Source: UBA6022 sp049295575 (GTDB lineage: Bacteria > Patescibacteriota > Saccharimonadia > Saccharimonadales > Saccharimonadaceae). Taken from it: 64,000 bases of DNA. This document shows positions 34,771 to 43,700 of the stretch, one piece after another. The notes beneath the pieces were generated by a model. It saw only the letters and a program-made list of their open reading frames with translations. It was not told where the DNA came from and made no database searches. Position 1 is the stretch's first letter. Each line of letters starts with the position of its first letter. The stretch is taken from the NCBI GenBank assembly GCA_049295575.1, contig JBAQQX010000001.1, positions 62,001 to 126,000 on the forward strand, in the 5' to 3' direction. Made by a program: the position numbers and the translations under genes.

Positions 34771-35324
34771 TAGCTAACCTTCACAAAGTAATTAATGCCA
34801 TAGTCGGTATCCCAGGTCGAGGTACAGGTACCATCACTGCCAGTCCCGTCATGGGGAACTGAATCAAGATTGGCCATAATAAAAGCTCCTGCCGCACAGA
34901 CGTAGAACATGTAGGTGTGACAGGTTGTTCCACTACAAGAAAGTGAGCCACTTGGGTCTTTTAGCTCGGCTGTGAGTTTGCCGTCGTCAACTAAGCATCG
35001 ACCAATCGATTTCGTCGTGCCACCATAGACGGAATTGAAGTAGCCGTTGCCATTGCCGGATGATCCTGATGCGCAGCCGCTACTTATACTAGGGTAACTG
35101 CCGTTATCGAGTTTATACATCTGCAGCGCTTTGGCAATTTGAGATAGGTCTGATTTTCGCTGCGCATCGCGGGCGCGATTTTGGATGCCATTATAGGCAA
35201 CGATAGTAATCGCTGCCAAGATGCCTATAATAACGATCACGATCAGTAGCTCAACGATCGTAAAGCCGTTCCCTGAAGAGCGAGGGTGGCGAGTCTTACC
35301 TGTGAGAGTGCTTATTTTACCCAT
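34770..35324 (-). CDS. Type IV pilin-like protein (GYFNS family)
   Basis: A 184-residue prepilin: a 20-residue leader MGKISTLTGKTRHPRSSGNG|FTIVELL, AYNGIQNRARDAQRKSDLSQIAKAL, MYKLDNGSYPSISSGC, NGNGYFNSVYGG, and the late YGINYFVKVS. Related to 27067 and 39182. The start at 35324 (or 35333) overlaps the upstream pilin gene by 13-22 nt; upstream in-frame codons are less likely. Part of the six-gene unit. Confidence 0.87.
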   Translation of the reverse strand: MGKISTLTGKTRHPRSSGNGFTIVELLIVIVIIGILAAITIVAYNGIQNRARDAQRKSDLSQIAKALQMYKLDNGSYPSISSGCASGSSGNGNGYFNSVYGGTTKSIGRCLVDDGKLTAELKDPSGSLSCSGTTCHTYMFYVCAAGAFIMANLDSVPHDGTGSDGTCTSTWDTDYGINYFVKVS

Positions 35325-35809
35325 GATGACCATGTTCCTGTTGTTCCATTCCATGCGAATCCCATAGTTGACCCACTGACGCGTCCAACAATAGGACACG
35401 TTGTGCCATCATTAACATTGGCGCCTACCTGAAGTCCATTCACCGACGACATGTAATAGCCGGCACCGGCGCTTGTTCGAGCAACACCAAGGGCGTACTG
35501 TGTCCGGTCGGTACTCGGGCAGTAGTACCAGTTATTACGGTTAACAGAGTAAACACTTTCGGTTGCACTAATGTCCATGGCGGCTGTTGGCGCAGCAGGG
35601 TAAAGTCCGTCACTCGTATCAACACGAGCGGCTTCGATTTTTTTGGCGAAGTTTGCAAGATCACTTTGGATAGTGGTGTCTTTGGCCCTGTCTTGGATGC
35701 CATTATAGGCAACAATAGTGATCGCCGCTAAGATACCGATAATCACAATGACAATAAGAAGTTCGACGATAGTAAAGCCTGATTGTTGTGTCTGTTGTTT
35801 TGCCCACAT
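35312..35809 (-). CDS. Type IV pilin-like protein (WxxW-tail family)
   Basis: A 165-residue prepilin: MWAKQQTQQSG11|FTIVELL, AYNGIQDRAKDTTIQSDLANFAKKI, WYYCPSTDRTQYALGVARTSAG, and the end MGFAWNGTTGTWSSWVK. First gene of a six-gene unit (35809 to 31858) and preceded by a TATACT whose downstream 11 nt plus the first codons are identical to those of the unit at 29302. Confidence 0.9.
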   Translation of the reverse strand: MWAKQQTQQSGFTIVELLIVIVIIGILAAITIVAYNGIQDRAKDTTIQSDLANFAKKIEAARVDTSDGLYPAAPTAAMDISATESVYSVNRNNWYYCPSTDRTQYALGVARTSAGAGYYMSSVNGLQVGANVNDGTTCPIVGRVSGSTMGFAWNGTTGTWSSWVK

Positions 35810-35820
35810 AACTACCTAAA

Positions 35821-35826
35821 AGTATA
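35821..35826 (-). promoter_or_regulatory. -10 element of the six-gene pilin unit (TATACT)
   Basis: CTTATGCTATACTTTTAGG, an extended -10, 11 nt before the ATG at 35809. Confidence 0.65.
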
Positions 35827-35947
35827 GCATAAGGAGTTTAGCAATAAGCGTGTTTATGACTCTATATCACTGTATTGCCTATAGGTATGCCATAACGGCA
35901 ATAGGAGGGTTCATAAGATTAGTACGGGCCGATCCCCTATCGATGAA

Positions 35948-36676
35948 CTAACGGGCGACAATAAGGACGTCATCGATCAGACCGGTCATAAAGCTACCCG
36001 TCCGGTGGGCGCCGATGTTGACGCCAGGGTCTCCGAGCGTAACGGCCGGGTGACCAGTAGTCGTCGCAACAGATTTTCCATCCTCGTAGAGGGTATAGGT
36101 GCCATCTTTGAACTCGACAGCAACATGATACCACTTATTTGCAGTGAGCGTATTGGGTGATTGTATGCGGCCATAGTTTCCACTGTGGCCTGCTTGTAAT
36201 CGACAGTTTGGTGCATACAGCGGAACATCCGTTCCTGTGGTTGAATCGGGAGAGGAGATAATATTATTATTTCCTGCACATACAGAAAGTTTAATCCACG
36301 CACTCTTTAAATAATAATTTGCGGCCAACTGTACAGGTGTCGTGACGCGGGTACTACCGTTAAGCTGGAGGGAGCAGCCGCTGCCGCTTGGGGTGTCGGT
36401 TGACCATAGGGGTGTTGGAGTGATTTGACCGGTGACAATATCACCTGTTTGGCTATTTATAGTCGCACCGCTACATTCATCCATCTGCCAGAAAGCGGCT
36501 GCCTGAGTTAGGTCTCGACGAGCAAGCTGTGCGGCAAAGGCTTTACCTGATGAGACACGACCACGTTCCTGGATGCCGTTGTAGGCCACAATCGTAATCG
36601 ATGCCAATATGCCAATGATGACAATGACAATAAGAAGTTCGACAATAGTAAAGCCGCTACTACGAGTCCGTTCCAT
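35948..36676 (-). CDS. Type IV pilin with LamG-like head
   Basis: A 242-residue prepilin: MERTRSSG8|FTIVELL, AYNGIQERGRVSSG, then from about residue 58 a concanavalin-like (LamG) domain: AAFWQMDECSGATINSQTGD, CSLQLNGSTRVTTPVQL, KSAWIKLSV, NKWYHVAVEFKDGTYTLYEDGKSVATTT, VNIGAHRTGSFMTGLIDDVLIVAR. These are the classical LamG strands (W-x-H-V-A and G-x-I-D-D-V). Such domains bind glycans or proteins. Last gene of a unit; coupled to the upstream pilin gene by TAATG. Confidence 0.88.
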   Translation of the reverse strand: MERTRSSGFTIVELLIVIVIIGILASITIVAYNGIQERGRVSSGKAFAAQLARRDLTQAAAFWQMDECSGATINSQTGDIVTGQITPTPLWSTDTPSGSGCSLQLNGSTRVTTPVQLAANYYLKSAWIKLSVCAGNNNIISSPDSTTGTDVPLYAPNCRLQAGHSGNYGRIQSPNTLTANKWYHVAVEFKDGTYTLYEDGKSVATTTGHPAVTLGDPGVNIGAHRTGSFMTGLIDDVLIVAR

Positions 36677-37158
36677 TATAAGTTTGCACCTCCGGCCGAC
36701 CAGACAGCCCAGCCTCGCGTTGGTCGGATGGTGTCAATCGCTGGATTGTTTGTTGCTTCAATTGCCGGCAGGGTTGCAGGGCTACTAACAAGACGGATGA
36801 GTTTATATTCAGTGCCACCAGTAGTGAAACAGTAGGCGTAGTAGTTACCGGCAGATGCATTCGGTGTGACTGGTGTTTTGGCGAGATACTTTGGGACGAG
36901 TCCAGAAATGAAATCAACCGTTGATCCATTCGTCCAGCAGGTGCCGCTAGCTGCATTATTACCAGGATAGGCGCCGTTGTCAGCGTAGTAGAGAAGGATT
37001 GCTTTGTTAATTGAGCCGATATCTGACTTATAGGCAGAGTAGTTGGCGCGCTCCTGGATGCCATTGTAGGCCACGATCGTAATAGCAGCAAGAATGCCGA
37101 TTATCACAATGACGATCAGGAGCTCAACGATTGTAAATCCAGTTTGTTTTGTATTCAT
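36676..37158 (-). CDS. Type IV pilin-like protein (short, RGW-tail family)
   Basis: A 160-residue prepilin: MNTKQTG7|FTIVELL, AYNGIQERANYSAYKSDIGSINKAI, LLYYADNGAYPGN, YYAYCFTTGGTEYKLIRLVSS, ending PTRGWAVWSAGGANL. It is the clear paralogue of the gene at 2315-2791, 34 kb away. The start at 37158 follows the previous stop by 11 nt; an ATG at 37179 would overlap that gene. Coupled to the LamG-pilin downstream. Confidence 0.9.
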   Translation of the reverse strand: MNTKQTGFTIVELLIVIVIIGILAAITIVAYNGIQERANYSAYKSDIGSINKAILLYYADNGAYPGNNAASGTCWTNGSTVDFISGLVPKYLAKTPVTPNASAGNYYAYCFTTGGTEYKLIRLVSSPATLPAIEATNNPAIDTIRPTRGWAVWSAGGANL

Positions 37159-37169
37159 GCTATTTATTC

Positions 37170-37694
37170 CTACAGGCAATTCTGTGCGTAGTTGGCAATA
37201 TTGCGATTTGTTCCACTCATTCGAGCCCAGCCATTAAGCGGGATGGCGTACGCACCAATGTAATCCTTTGTGCAATTTGTAGGCCCTCCTTCTAGTTCAT
37301 TTTCGTCAATAACATACGGGCGCCCCCATGGATCTATCAGGTTACGGATATTCATTCCGCTTTTGTCGCTAATGACGTTGAGAGTTTGAATATACTGTGT
37401 CCAGCAGGCATGAGTCTTTGGTAGCGCTGCCAGGTCGGTACCCGCTCCAGCGCCAGCACATACTCCACCAGTACCGTAATTTGATGTGATAGCACCGATA
37501 ACAGCGCTCTCATTAATCCGTGCAGTGAAGATGGCTTTTTCGATTGCGGTGAGGTCTGTCTGTATTTTTTGTTGACGGGCGCGCTCCTGGATACCGTTAT
37601 AAGCGACTGATGTAATGGCCGCCAAGATGCCGATAATGACAATAACAATAAGGAGTTCAACAATAGTGAAGCCTGTTTGTTTTTGCATATTCAT
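37170..37694 (-). CDS. Type IV pilin-like/pseudopilin G-like protein
   Basis: A 174-residue prepilin: MNMQKQTG8|FTIVELL, then SVAYNGIQERARQQKIQTDLTAIEKAI. The head has LIDPWGRPYVIDENE and LEGGPTNCTKDYIGAYAI; the D-P-W-G-x-x-Y pattern is that of GspG-type pseudopilins, where it lies near a calcium site. The gene at 39733 shares it. The start at 37694 lies 10 nt after a TATAAT. It heads a three-gene unit (37170, 36676, 35948). Confidence 0.88.
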   Translation of the reverse strand: MNMQKQTGFTIVELLIVIVIIGILAAITSVAYNGIQERARQQKIQTDLTAIEKAIFTARINESAVIGAITSNYGTGGVCAGAGAGTDLAALPKTHACWTQYIQTLNVISDKSGMNIRNLIDPWGRPYVIDENELEGGPTNCTKDYIGAYAIPLNGWARMSGTNRNIANYAQNCL

Positions 37695-37704
37695 AGTGCT
37701 TACG

Positions 37705-37710
37705 ATTATA
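37705..37710 (-). promoter_or_regulatory. -10 element of a three-gene pilin unit (TATAAT)
   Basis: TATAAT 10 nt before the ATG at 37694. Confidence 0.6.
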
Positions 37711-37713
37711 GCA

Positions 37714-38553
37714 CTATTGCTTCGTAAGGATAATCGCTGTTTGGTACCAATAGGCATCGGCGCTTCCGCCCGGTGTGCCATCGTTTTGTGTCCATAGTGC
37801 ACCAGATGTTGTCCCGGCAGGCGCTGTGACGCAGCCAGATATCTTCACCCATGTATTGCGAGCACTATCGGCACTCGCTCCTGTACCGAGCCATGTGTTT
37901 CCGTATGATCCTTGAAAATGGACACCAAGTCGATGCTGGACTGTCGAGGTTACGGTACTTGCCCAGCCGGACACACAGTAGACTTCTCCGGCAGTCGCGG
38001 TAAATCTGATTGACCCTAAGTTGTCTCGTGATGCCTGACGCCCGACAAATGAACCAGGTGCACCTGCAGGTATAGGAGAAGTAGATGCGTCAAGTTTTAC
38101 TGCATTGGTGTGTTGGGATGCGACGCTGTTGACGGTGCCATCACAGAAGTAGCCATTGATATTAACGTATGAGCTATTCGGGCAATAGGTTGCTCCGCCG
38201 GAATGTCCATCGCATGGTCCATCGCTCACTGTACCTGTTTGGTTGATGCTTTTTGCTGAATAGTTTGTACCTGTCGCGGTGATACAAAACGTTTCTGTTG
38301 CTGCGTCGCTCGAGATATCAAGGGAAATACCAGAGTTTGTCGGCAATGCGCTGGCCGCTGGGTAAGCGCCCTTTGCAAGAAAGCTTGTGTGGGCGGTTTT
38401 TGACGCTTGAGACAGCACTGAGCTTTGCGCAGCTACACGGGCTCTGTTTTGGATACCGTTATACGCAACAATCGTGATCGCTGCGAGGATACCAATAATA
38501 ACAATCACAATCAGCAGTTCGACAATAGTAAAGCCTGTTTGTTTTTGACGCAT
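37714..38553 (-). CDS. Type IV pilin with large, possibly glycan-binding head
   Basis: A 279-residue prepilin: MRQKQTG7|FTIVELL, AYNGIQNRARVAAQSSVLSQA, TFCITATGTNYSAKS, GPCDGHSGGATYCPNSSYVNINGYFCDGTV, and a beta-rich end with YCVSGWASTVTSTVQHRLGVHF and NTWVKISGCVTAPAG. The last part resembles the jelly-roll of the CBM-like pilins but the linker and the end differ, so it forms its own branch. The start at 38553 has a CATACT 10 nt upstream; 38562 is the alternative. Single gene. Confidence 0.86.
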   Translation of the reverse strand: MRQKQTGFTIVELLIVIVIIGILAAITIVAYNGIQNRARVAAQSSVLSQASKTAHTSFLAKGAYPAASALPTNSGISLDISSDAATETFCITATGTNYSAKSINQTGTVSDGPCDGHSGGATYCPNSSYVNINGYFCDGTVNSVASQHTNAVKLDASTSPIPAGAPGSFVGRQASRDNLGSIRFTATAGEVYCVSGWASTVTSTVQHRLGVHFQGSYGNTWLGTGASADSARNTWVKISGCVTAPAGTTSGALWTQNDGTPGGSADAYWYQTAIILTKQ

Positions 38554-38563
38554 TATAAGCATA

Positions 38564-38569
38564 AGTATG
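38564..38569 (-). promoter_or_regulatory. -10 element of a pilin gene (CATACT)
   Basis: CATACTTATGC context, 10 nt before the ATG at 38553. Confidence 0.5.
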
Positions 38570-38609
38570 GCCTATCGATATCTCGATGGCAAGTACAAGA
38601 TGAGGGTAT

Positions 38610-39134
38610 TTAGAGGTCTGGCAGTATGGCTCGACACCACATACTGCCATCTGAAAAAGCGGTCGGTGCAGATGCTCGGGCGCCGATTGAAGGGCATGTG
38701 GTCGAACCAGTAATAGTATACTCGAGCACCCGACTACTGGTATTGATGAGGATACCACGAGCAAGTCCGCCAATCTTCTCCATCGGAGGGCTTGGAATAT
38801 TACTCATGTACGGAGCGAGGAGCGTATTTGCCGATAGGCTTGATTGACCAGACCAGCATAACCCGGTGCTATCAACTGGGTAGCCGCTACCGACACATGA
38901 TACATTACTCGACGTTGGGTAGGCGCCATTATCAAGTACGTACTGTGAAATTCCTTTATAAATCTGAGACGCTGCGCTAACCATACTCTGGTTGCGGGCT
39001 CTGTTTTGTATACCGTTATACGCAACAATTGTAATCGCCGCCAGAATACCGATAATGACAATCACGATTAGCAACTCGACGATGGTGAAGCCACTGCGTA
39101 AAGATGTTTGAGAAGAGGGTAGAATAGTCGACAT
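38610..39134 (-). CDS. Type IV pilin-like protein
   Basis: A 174-residue prepilin: MSTILPSSQTSLRSG15|FTIVELL, AYNGIQNRARNQSMVSAASQI, ISQYVLDNGAYPTSSNVSC, GLCWSGQSSLSANTLLAPYM, YTITGSTTCPSIG and the end SDGSMWCRAILPDL. Two likely disulfide pairs. No head domain recognised. Single-gene unit. Confidence 0.89.
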   Translation of the reverse strand: MSTILPSSQTSLRSGFTIVELLIVIVIIGILAAITIVAYNGIQNRARNQSMVSAASQIYKGISQYVLDNGAYPTSSNVSCVGSGYPVDSTGLCWSGQSSLSANTLLAPYMSNIPSPPMEKIGGLARGILINTSSRVLEYTITGSTTCPSIGARASAPTAFSDGSMWCRAILPDL

Positions 39135-39145
39135 TACTGCCTAGA

Positions 39146-39151
39146 AGTATG
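39146..39151 (-). promoter_or_regulatory. -10 element of a pilin gene (CATACT)
   Basis: CTTATGCTTCATACTTCTAGG, close to the six-gene-unit promoter, 11 nt before the ATG at 39134. Confidence 0.55.
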
Positions 39152-39181
39152 AAGCATAAGCGAAATAGGGTCAACTCGCGA

Positions 39182-39742
39182 TTAGTTACCGTTAATGAGA
39201 CGGCCGTAGTTCATGCCGTAGGTAGCAGATGTGTACGTGGTGTAATTTGAATTTGTACACGTCACGCCAAGTTGCTGGCTGAGTGTTTCGGCGGGCGGTG
39301 TCTCAAGCTTCGCCAAAATAACCCGCGTTCCCGTATCGCTATCTATGCAGGGTGCGATCATATAGGAGTAGACAGTGCCGGTCTTCGTGTTGATCGGATC
39401 GGTGACGCCATCACTAAGATAGCCGGCGGTCATGAGGACGGATTTTACAGACGGATATGGTGAATAGGGACCATCAAACCAACCGACCGCAGAGCCGCTT
39501 GAGCCTCCACTCATCTCCGTGAACTGTTTACCGCTATCAACAAGCCATAGCTTACCCGCTCGTACTATCTTAGATACATCATCTTTGCGCTTTGTGTCAC
39601 GGCCTCGCTGCTGAATATTATTGTATGCAACGATAGTGATCGAAGCTAAGATCCCAATAATAACAATCACGATCAGAAGCTCTACGATCGTGAAGCCTCG
39701 CTGTCCGCGTAATTGATAGAGTGAAGTAGGTGTTATACGCAT
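39182..39742 (-). CDS. Type IV pilin-like protein (GWFDG family)
   Basis: A 186-residue prepilin: MRITPTSLYQLRGQRG16|FTIVELL, then AYNNIQQRGRDTKRKDDVSKI (N in place of the usual G). The head has VGWFDGPYSPYPSVKSVLMTAGYL, YMIAPCIDSDTGTRVILAKLETP and the late TYGMNYGRL. It matches 27067 in order of motifs, including ILAKLE/LLARLE. The start at 39742 overlaps the upstream gene by 10 nt. Last gene of a three-gene unit. Confidence 0.87.
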   Translation of the reverse strand: MRITPTSLYQLRGQRGFTIVELLIVIVIIGILASITIVAYNNIQQRGRDTKRKDDVSKIVRAGKLWLVDSGKQFTEMSGGSSGSAVGWFDGPYSPYPSVKSVLMTAGYLSDGVTDPINTKTGTVYSYMIAPCIDSDTGTRVILAKLETPPAETLSQQLGVTCTNSNYTTYTSATYGMNYGRLINGN

Positions 39743-40179
39743 GGTGATTGGGATAGTGGCACTTGCGCCGATATGCTCTGACCTAATATTTGTATGACAT
39801 CTAGACGGCAATCGGTGTTGCCGAATTCTTTTTCATTTTCGTCAATTCTGTACCAGTTTCCCCATGGGTCCCCCGACTTAAGGCCAGCAAGACTGGTATT
39901 ACTCGCCGCTGCTATGGCGTCAAGCGCCGCATCAGCGAGGGCCTTTGTGCTTCGAGAATCTGTGCTGCCCGTGATTTGGGTCAGTGGTTTATCTGTATTG
40001 ATCCGAGCCACTTGGATTGCCTTGACGAGTGAGGCGATATCGCTTTGTGCTCGATTAATTTTTGCGCGGTTTTGAATGCCGTTATAAGCCACGATCGTAA
40101 TCGCTGCCAGGATGCCAATCACTACGATAACAATGAGGAGTTCAACAATAGTAAAGCCGGGTCGTGTCTGGTTTTTCAT
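39733..40179 (-). CDS. Type IV pilin-like/pseudopilin G-like protein
   Basis: A 148-residue prepilin: MKNQTRPG8|FTIVELL, AYNGIQNRAKINRAQSDIASLVKAI, KSGDPWGNWYRIDENEKEFGNTDC. It shares D-P-W-G-x-x-Y-x-I-D-E-N-E and an upstream I-N-T/E-x element with 37170-37694. The start at 40179 makes the usual TAATG overlap with the preceding gene; an earlier frame start at 40281 lies inside that gene. Confidence 0.89.
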   Translation of the reverse strand: MKNQTRPGFTIVELLIVIVVIGILAAITIVAYNGIQNRAKINRAQSDIASLVKAIQVARINTDKPLTQITGSTDSRSTKALADAALDAIAAASNTSLAGLKSGDPWGNWYRIDENEKEFGNTDCRLDVIQILGQSISAQVPLSQSPCV

Positions 40180-40703
40180 TAGTTTCCGCCCTTCGTCCAT
40201 TGGCGCCACGGTCCAGTCGTTGTGTCTGCATTGTAGTAGCCGGCGACAAGACGTACCGCACCAGTTAGGAGGTCGGAGCATGAGTTGGCAAGATTGGCTT
40301 GGTTTCCATCGTTCACAGTACTGCTTGGGTATTCTTTTACACCATCATTGGACGTAATGTAAAACTGCTTTCCTGATCTACTAATTGCTCCTATGGCGTA
40401 ACCGCGACGATCACTCGTCGCACAGTAGCTGAAGTTGAGGACACGGGACGTATTGAAGCTAGAAGGGTTAGTCTTTAGCTTCATCGTTTCAAGATCGGTG
40501 GCGTTTGACGGGAAAACCGAATTGTCACCATAAAATATATCAAGCTTTTTTGAGGCGGCAGCTAAGTCTGACTTCACGGATGTGTCATATCCGTTATTTT
40601 GAATCCCGTTGTATGCCACGATGGTAATTCCCGCTAGTATACCAATAATGACAATGACGACAATTAGTTCAACGATCGTGAAACCTGTTTGTTTTGCTTT
40701 CAT
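40179..40703 (-). CDS. Type IV pilin-like protein (WxxW-tail family)
   Basis: A 174-residue prepilin: MKAKQTG7|FTIVELIVV (one change from the common FTIVELLIV), IPG-type helix with AGITIVAYNGIQNNGYDTSVKSDLAAASKKL. The head has FSYCATSDRRGYAIGAISRSGKQFYI and ends TTGPWRQWTKGG. First gene of a three-gene unit, and the first of the whole array after the NHL/FN3 protein, 29 nt beyond that gene's stop. Confidence 0.9.
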   Translation of the reverse strand: MKAKQTGFTIVELIVVIVIIGILAGITIVAYNGIQNNGYDTSVKSDLAAASKKLDIFYGDNSVFPSNATDLETMKLKTNPSSFNTSRVLNFSYCATSDRRGYAIGAISRSGKQFYITSNDGVKEYPSSTVNDGNQANLANSCSDLLTGAVRLVAGYYNADTTTGPWRQWTKGGN

Positions 40704-40712
40704 ATTGCCTTA

Positions 40713-40718
40713 AGTATA
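40713..40718 (-). promoter_or_regulatory. -10 element of a three-gene pilin unit (TATACT)
   Basis: CTTATGCTTTATACTTAAGG, 9 nt before the ATG at 40703. Confidence 0.6.
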
Positions 40719-40732
40719 AAGCATAAGTGTTA

Positions 40733-43700
40733 CTACGACCAGTGCCGAGGGGGTAGTTGCACTGTTGTAGCGTGTGCTTTGTTGCGGCGTTTTTTCCAGA
40801 TAATAAGGATGATAAAGAAGGCAGCAATAGCTAGCAGTGCGGTACAGGCGACAATCAAATTGCGCACTATATTATCAGTAGACTCAGTACTAACTGGGGT
40901 GAATGAGGTGCCGTCACTCTCAGTAATGGCTTTTGCCACCTTAACCCTGGCTGTACCAAGGATTACTCGGCTTACCGTATCGCCTGGCATGAGTGCTGCG
41001 ACACGAACGGTATATTCACCAGCTGGTAGTGCAATGGTTGCCGAATGTTGATCTGAAGTCGTTTGAAGAATTTGTCTCCATGGAGTCGTCGTGTCACTTG
41101 CTGGAATGGAGGCGTCGCGATATTCAATCACGTACGATGACGGACTGCCGCTAGCAGGAGGCTGCCATGTTATAAGTACTTGACCTGGGTTTGATTCTTC
41201 GACCGCTTGAACTGATTGTGGTTGTGAAGAAGGCCCATTGTCATGGCTATCTTCAGATTGAGACTGTACATTGCTGCTTGGAGGCGACGTTGGGGTTTTT
41301 GGAGTAGTTGCAACGCCAGGCACTACTGGCGATGAAGGTGCCGCTACGGGTGTATTAGTAATAGGCGTTGAAGGAGTTGGCGTTAGGGGTGCAGTAGGGG
41401 CAACGGTTGCCGATAGAAGTGTTGTCGTCGTGCTTGCTCCGACAGAGTTTACTGCCGTTATGCGGATCTGGTAGTTGTCTGCACCGAGAGGTGAAATGGT
41501 ATGTATCGTAGCTGGTGCGGCAACGCTTATGCTTGTCCATGTTGGATCACTTACCTTTTTGTATTCAAGAAGGTAATTTGTAATAGCGCTGCCACCGTCA
41601 CTTATGGGTGCTGTCCAATCAATAGTTAATTCGTTTGGTGTGGCAGTGTTAGCGACGACATTCTGGGGAGTAGACGGGGCGGTATTTGAAGGTGGCATAG
41701 ACGCACCGGTGTACGAAAGTACTTGAGTGTATGGACTCCAGCCATTTGGAATATAAATATCACCATTAGCCGCCTGGACGATAGTCTCAGGTTCGTCGAA
41801 CGTTAGGTATTCTCCTGTATAGCCATAGCCTCGTCCATAGGCTGTTGCAAAACTTCCGTCGGGATTGAATAATTGAAGGCGGTTGTTGTATGGGTCATTA
41901 ACAATGATTTGTCCCGAAGGGTTAACGATGAGTCCGTACATGTCATAGGTTTGACCATTTGCTTCACCTTCGCCGCCGAAGTGAAGGGTGCGTACGCCCG
42001 ATGAGTTGTACTTAGTGATGCCATGGTCACTATCGTATGAGCTATTGGCAACATACATATTTCCATCATTATCAAGGGCGATACCTGTCGGAGCGATTGA
42101 ATCAGTGGCGACGCGTTCTATAAATATACCATCCTTGGTCAGTTTCTGGATGCTTTCGTAACTGTTGACGAGATAGAGGTTGTTGTTACTATCAAATTCC
42201 ATGGCAGTTACGCTGCTTATCTGGCCGTCACCAAGGCCGTATTGTCCAAATGTAGCTACGAAGGTGCCATCGAGTTCAAATATTAATATACGGTCGTTCC
42301 CATAATCAGAAACGTATAGTTTATTGTCATTACTGATTGCCAAGGCTTTTGGCGAATACATTTGGCCATCACTACTTCCGGGTGATCCGATTGTTCGTTC
42401 GAACGTGCCGTCGGCGCTATAGACATTAATCTGATCGTTATAATAATCACTTTCGTAACGTTTGCCGTTACTGTCAAATGTCATGCCGTGAATCCAGCCA
42501 TTATCTTGCGTATCAATCTTTTGCTTGAATTCATACGGACCAGAGATGGCAATATCTGATATTTGAATCGGCGTACTTAATCCTGCCTCATTGAGAGTGC
42601 TAACACGAATATCATACGTATCAGCAAGAAGGCCTGTTAACGTGGTCGATGTTGTTGCTACGGTAGGTGAAGTGACCCATGAGCCATGATTTGTTGGCTT
42701 GTATTCTATCTTGTAGCCAATAATTGGACCAGCCGACGCAGGCGCTGTCCATGAGAGAGAAGCTGATGCAGGTGCAGTCGAGTCAAGCGTTAAGCCAGTC
42801 GGAGCGCCTGCTGCATCAAGAATTGTTGATGGATTAAAGACGCGCACATAGTTTGCGTTACGATCGGCTAAAAGCAACTGATTTGTGTCTGTAAAGATCA
42901 TGCGCATATCAGGGCCGTAATATTCGTAGCTTGGCCGAACAAGGATGATCTTGAATTTCGGGAGATCCGGATTAGTTAAATTAATGCGCGCAACCGACAT
43001 AGGTGCGTAGTTAGGATCTGAGCCAGGTCGTCCAAGTCCATGAAGATTATCAAATTTATCATAGAAAATAGTCTGAGTATAGAATAAGGTCGATGAAGCA
43101 CTATCGTAAAGTGTCGATGATACTTGGTTATTTTGATATACACCATTCTTGTCGTAAGTACGAAGGGTATCATTGGCCGATAGTATCGTGATTGAGTCAT
43201 CGCTTTTTAGTGCGAATGACTCAACCTGGCTAGGCGGAGTGAGTTTTGAGAGGAAGGTTCCATTTGAATCAAGGATCTGAACACGACCAGAAATGATACC
43301 ATCTAGTACGGCAAGTGTATTGTCGCTACGTACACTTATGTGTCTGATTCGATTAAACTGCCCATCAGCTGATCCGCTGGTGCCAAATTTACTTACAAAT
43401 ACGCCGTTAGTCGTGAATTTTGAGATTCTATTGAGCCAGTAGTCGGCAACATATACATTATCGTTACTATCAATTGCAATGCCTTGAGCGCTGTCAAATT
43501 GCCCGTCGGCCGTACCCTTACTCCCAAAGCTGAGTAGATAATTGAAATTAGAATCATACTTCATGACTCGGCCATACTGGTAGTCAACAACGTAATAATT
43601 GCCATTTGAATCTTGAGCGACATCGGTTGGTTTTGTCAGAGTGGAAGGGTCAGATACTAATGTACCTCCAATTTTGACGCCGGCTGTAGTATAGCGGCTG

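Larger units (their letters stand above)
27067..40703 (-). repeat. Array of 20 pilin genes with repeated 5' ends
   Basis: Twenty prepilin genes in the same direction. The roughly 85-nt stretch of each that encodes GFTIVELL...AYNGIQ is highly alike in DNA as well as protein, so the array holds 20 dispersed direct repeats spaced about 0.5-1 kb apart (two more lie at 2.7 and 3.7 kb). Downstream of the repeat the genes diverge almost completely. Non-pilin sequence inside the array is limited to 29303-29994 (one unknown gene with its terminator) and short promoter gaps. Confidence 0.9.

Noticed and set aside
35873..35903. TATTGCC/GGCAATA hairpin as a terminator for the pilin unit ending at 35948
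   Set aside because: Only seven base pairs, a long loop and no T-run on the minus strand.
27484..40691. The regularly repeated stretches in the pilin array as a CRISPR array or insertion sequences
   Set aside because: The repeats are about 85 nt, lie inside open reading frames at the same codon phase and encode the pilin N-terminal helix; spacing is 0.5-1 kb and irregular.
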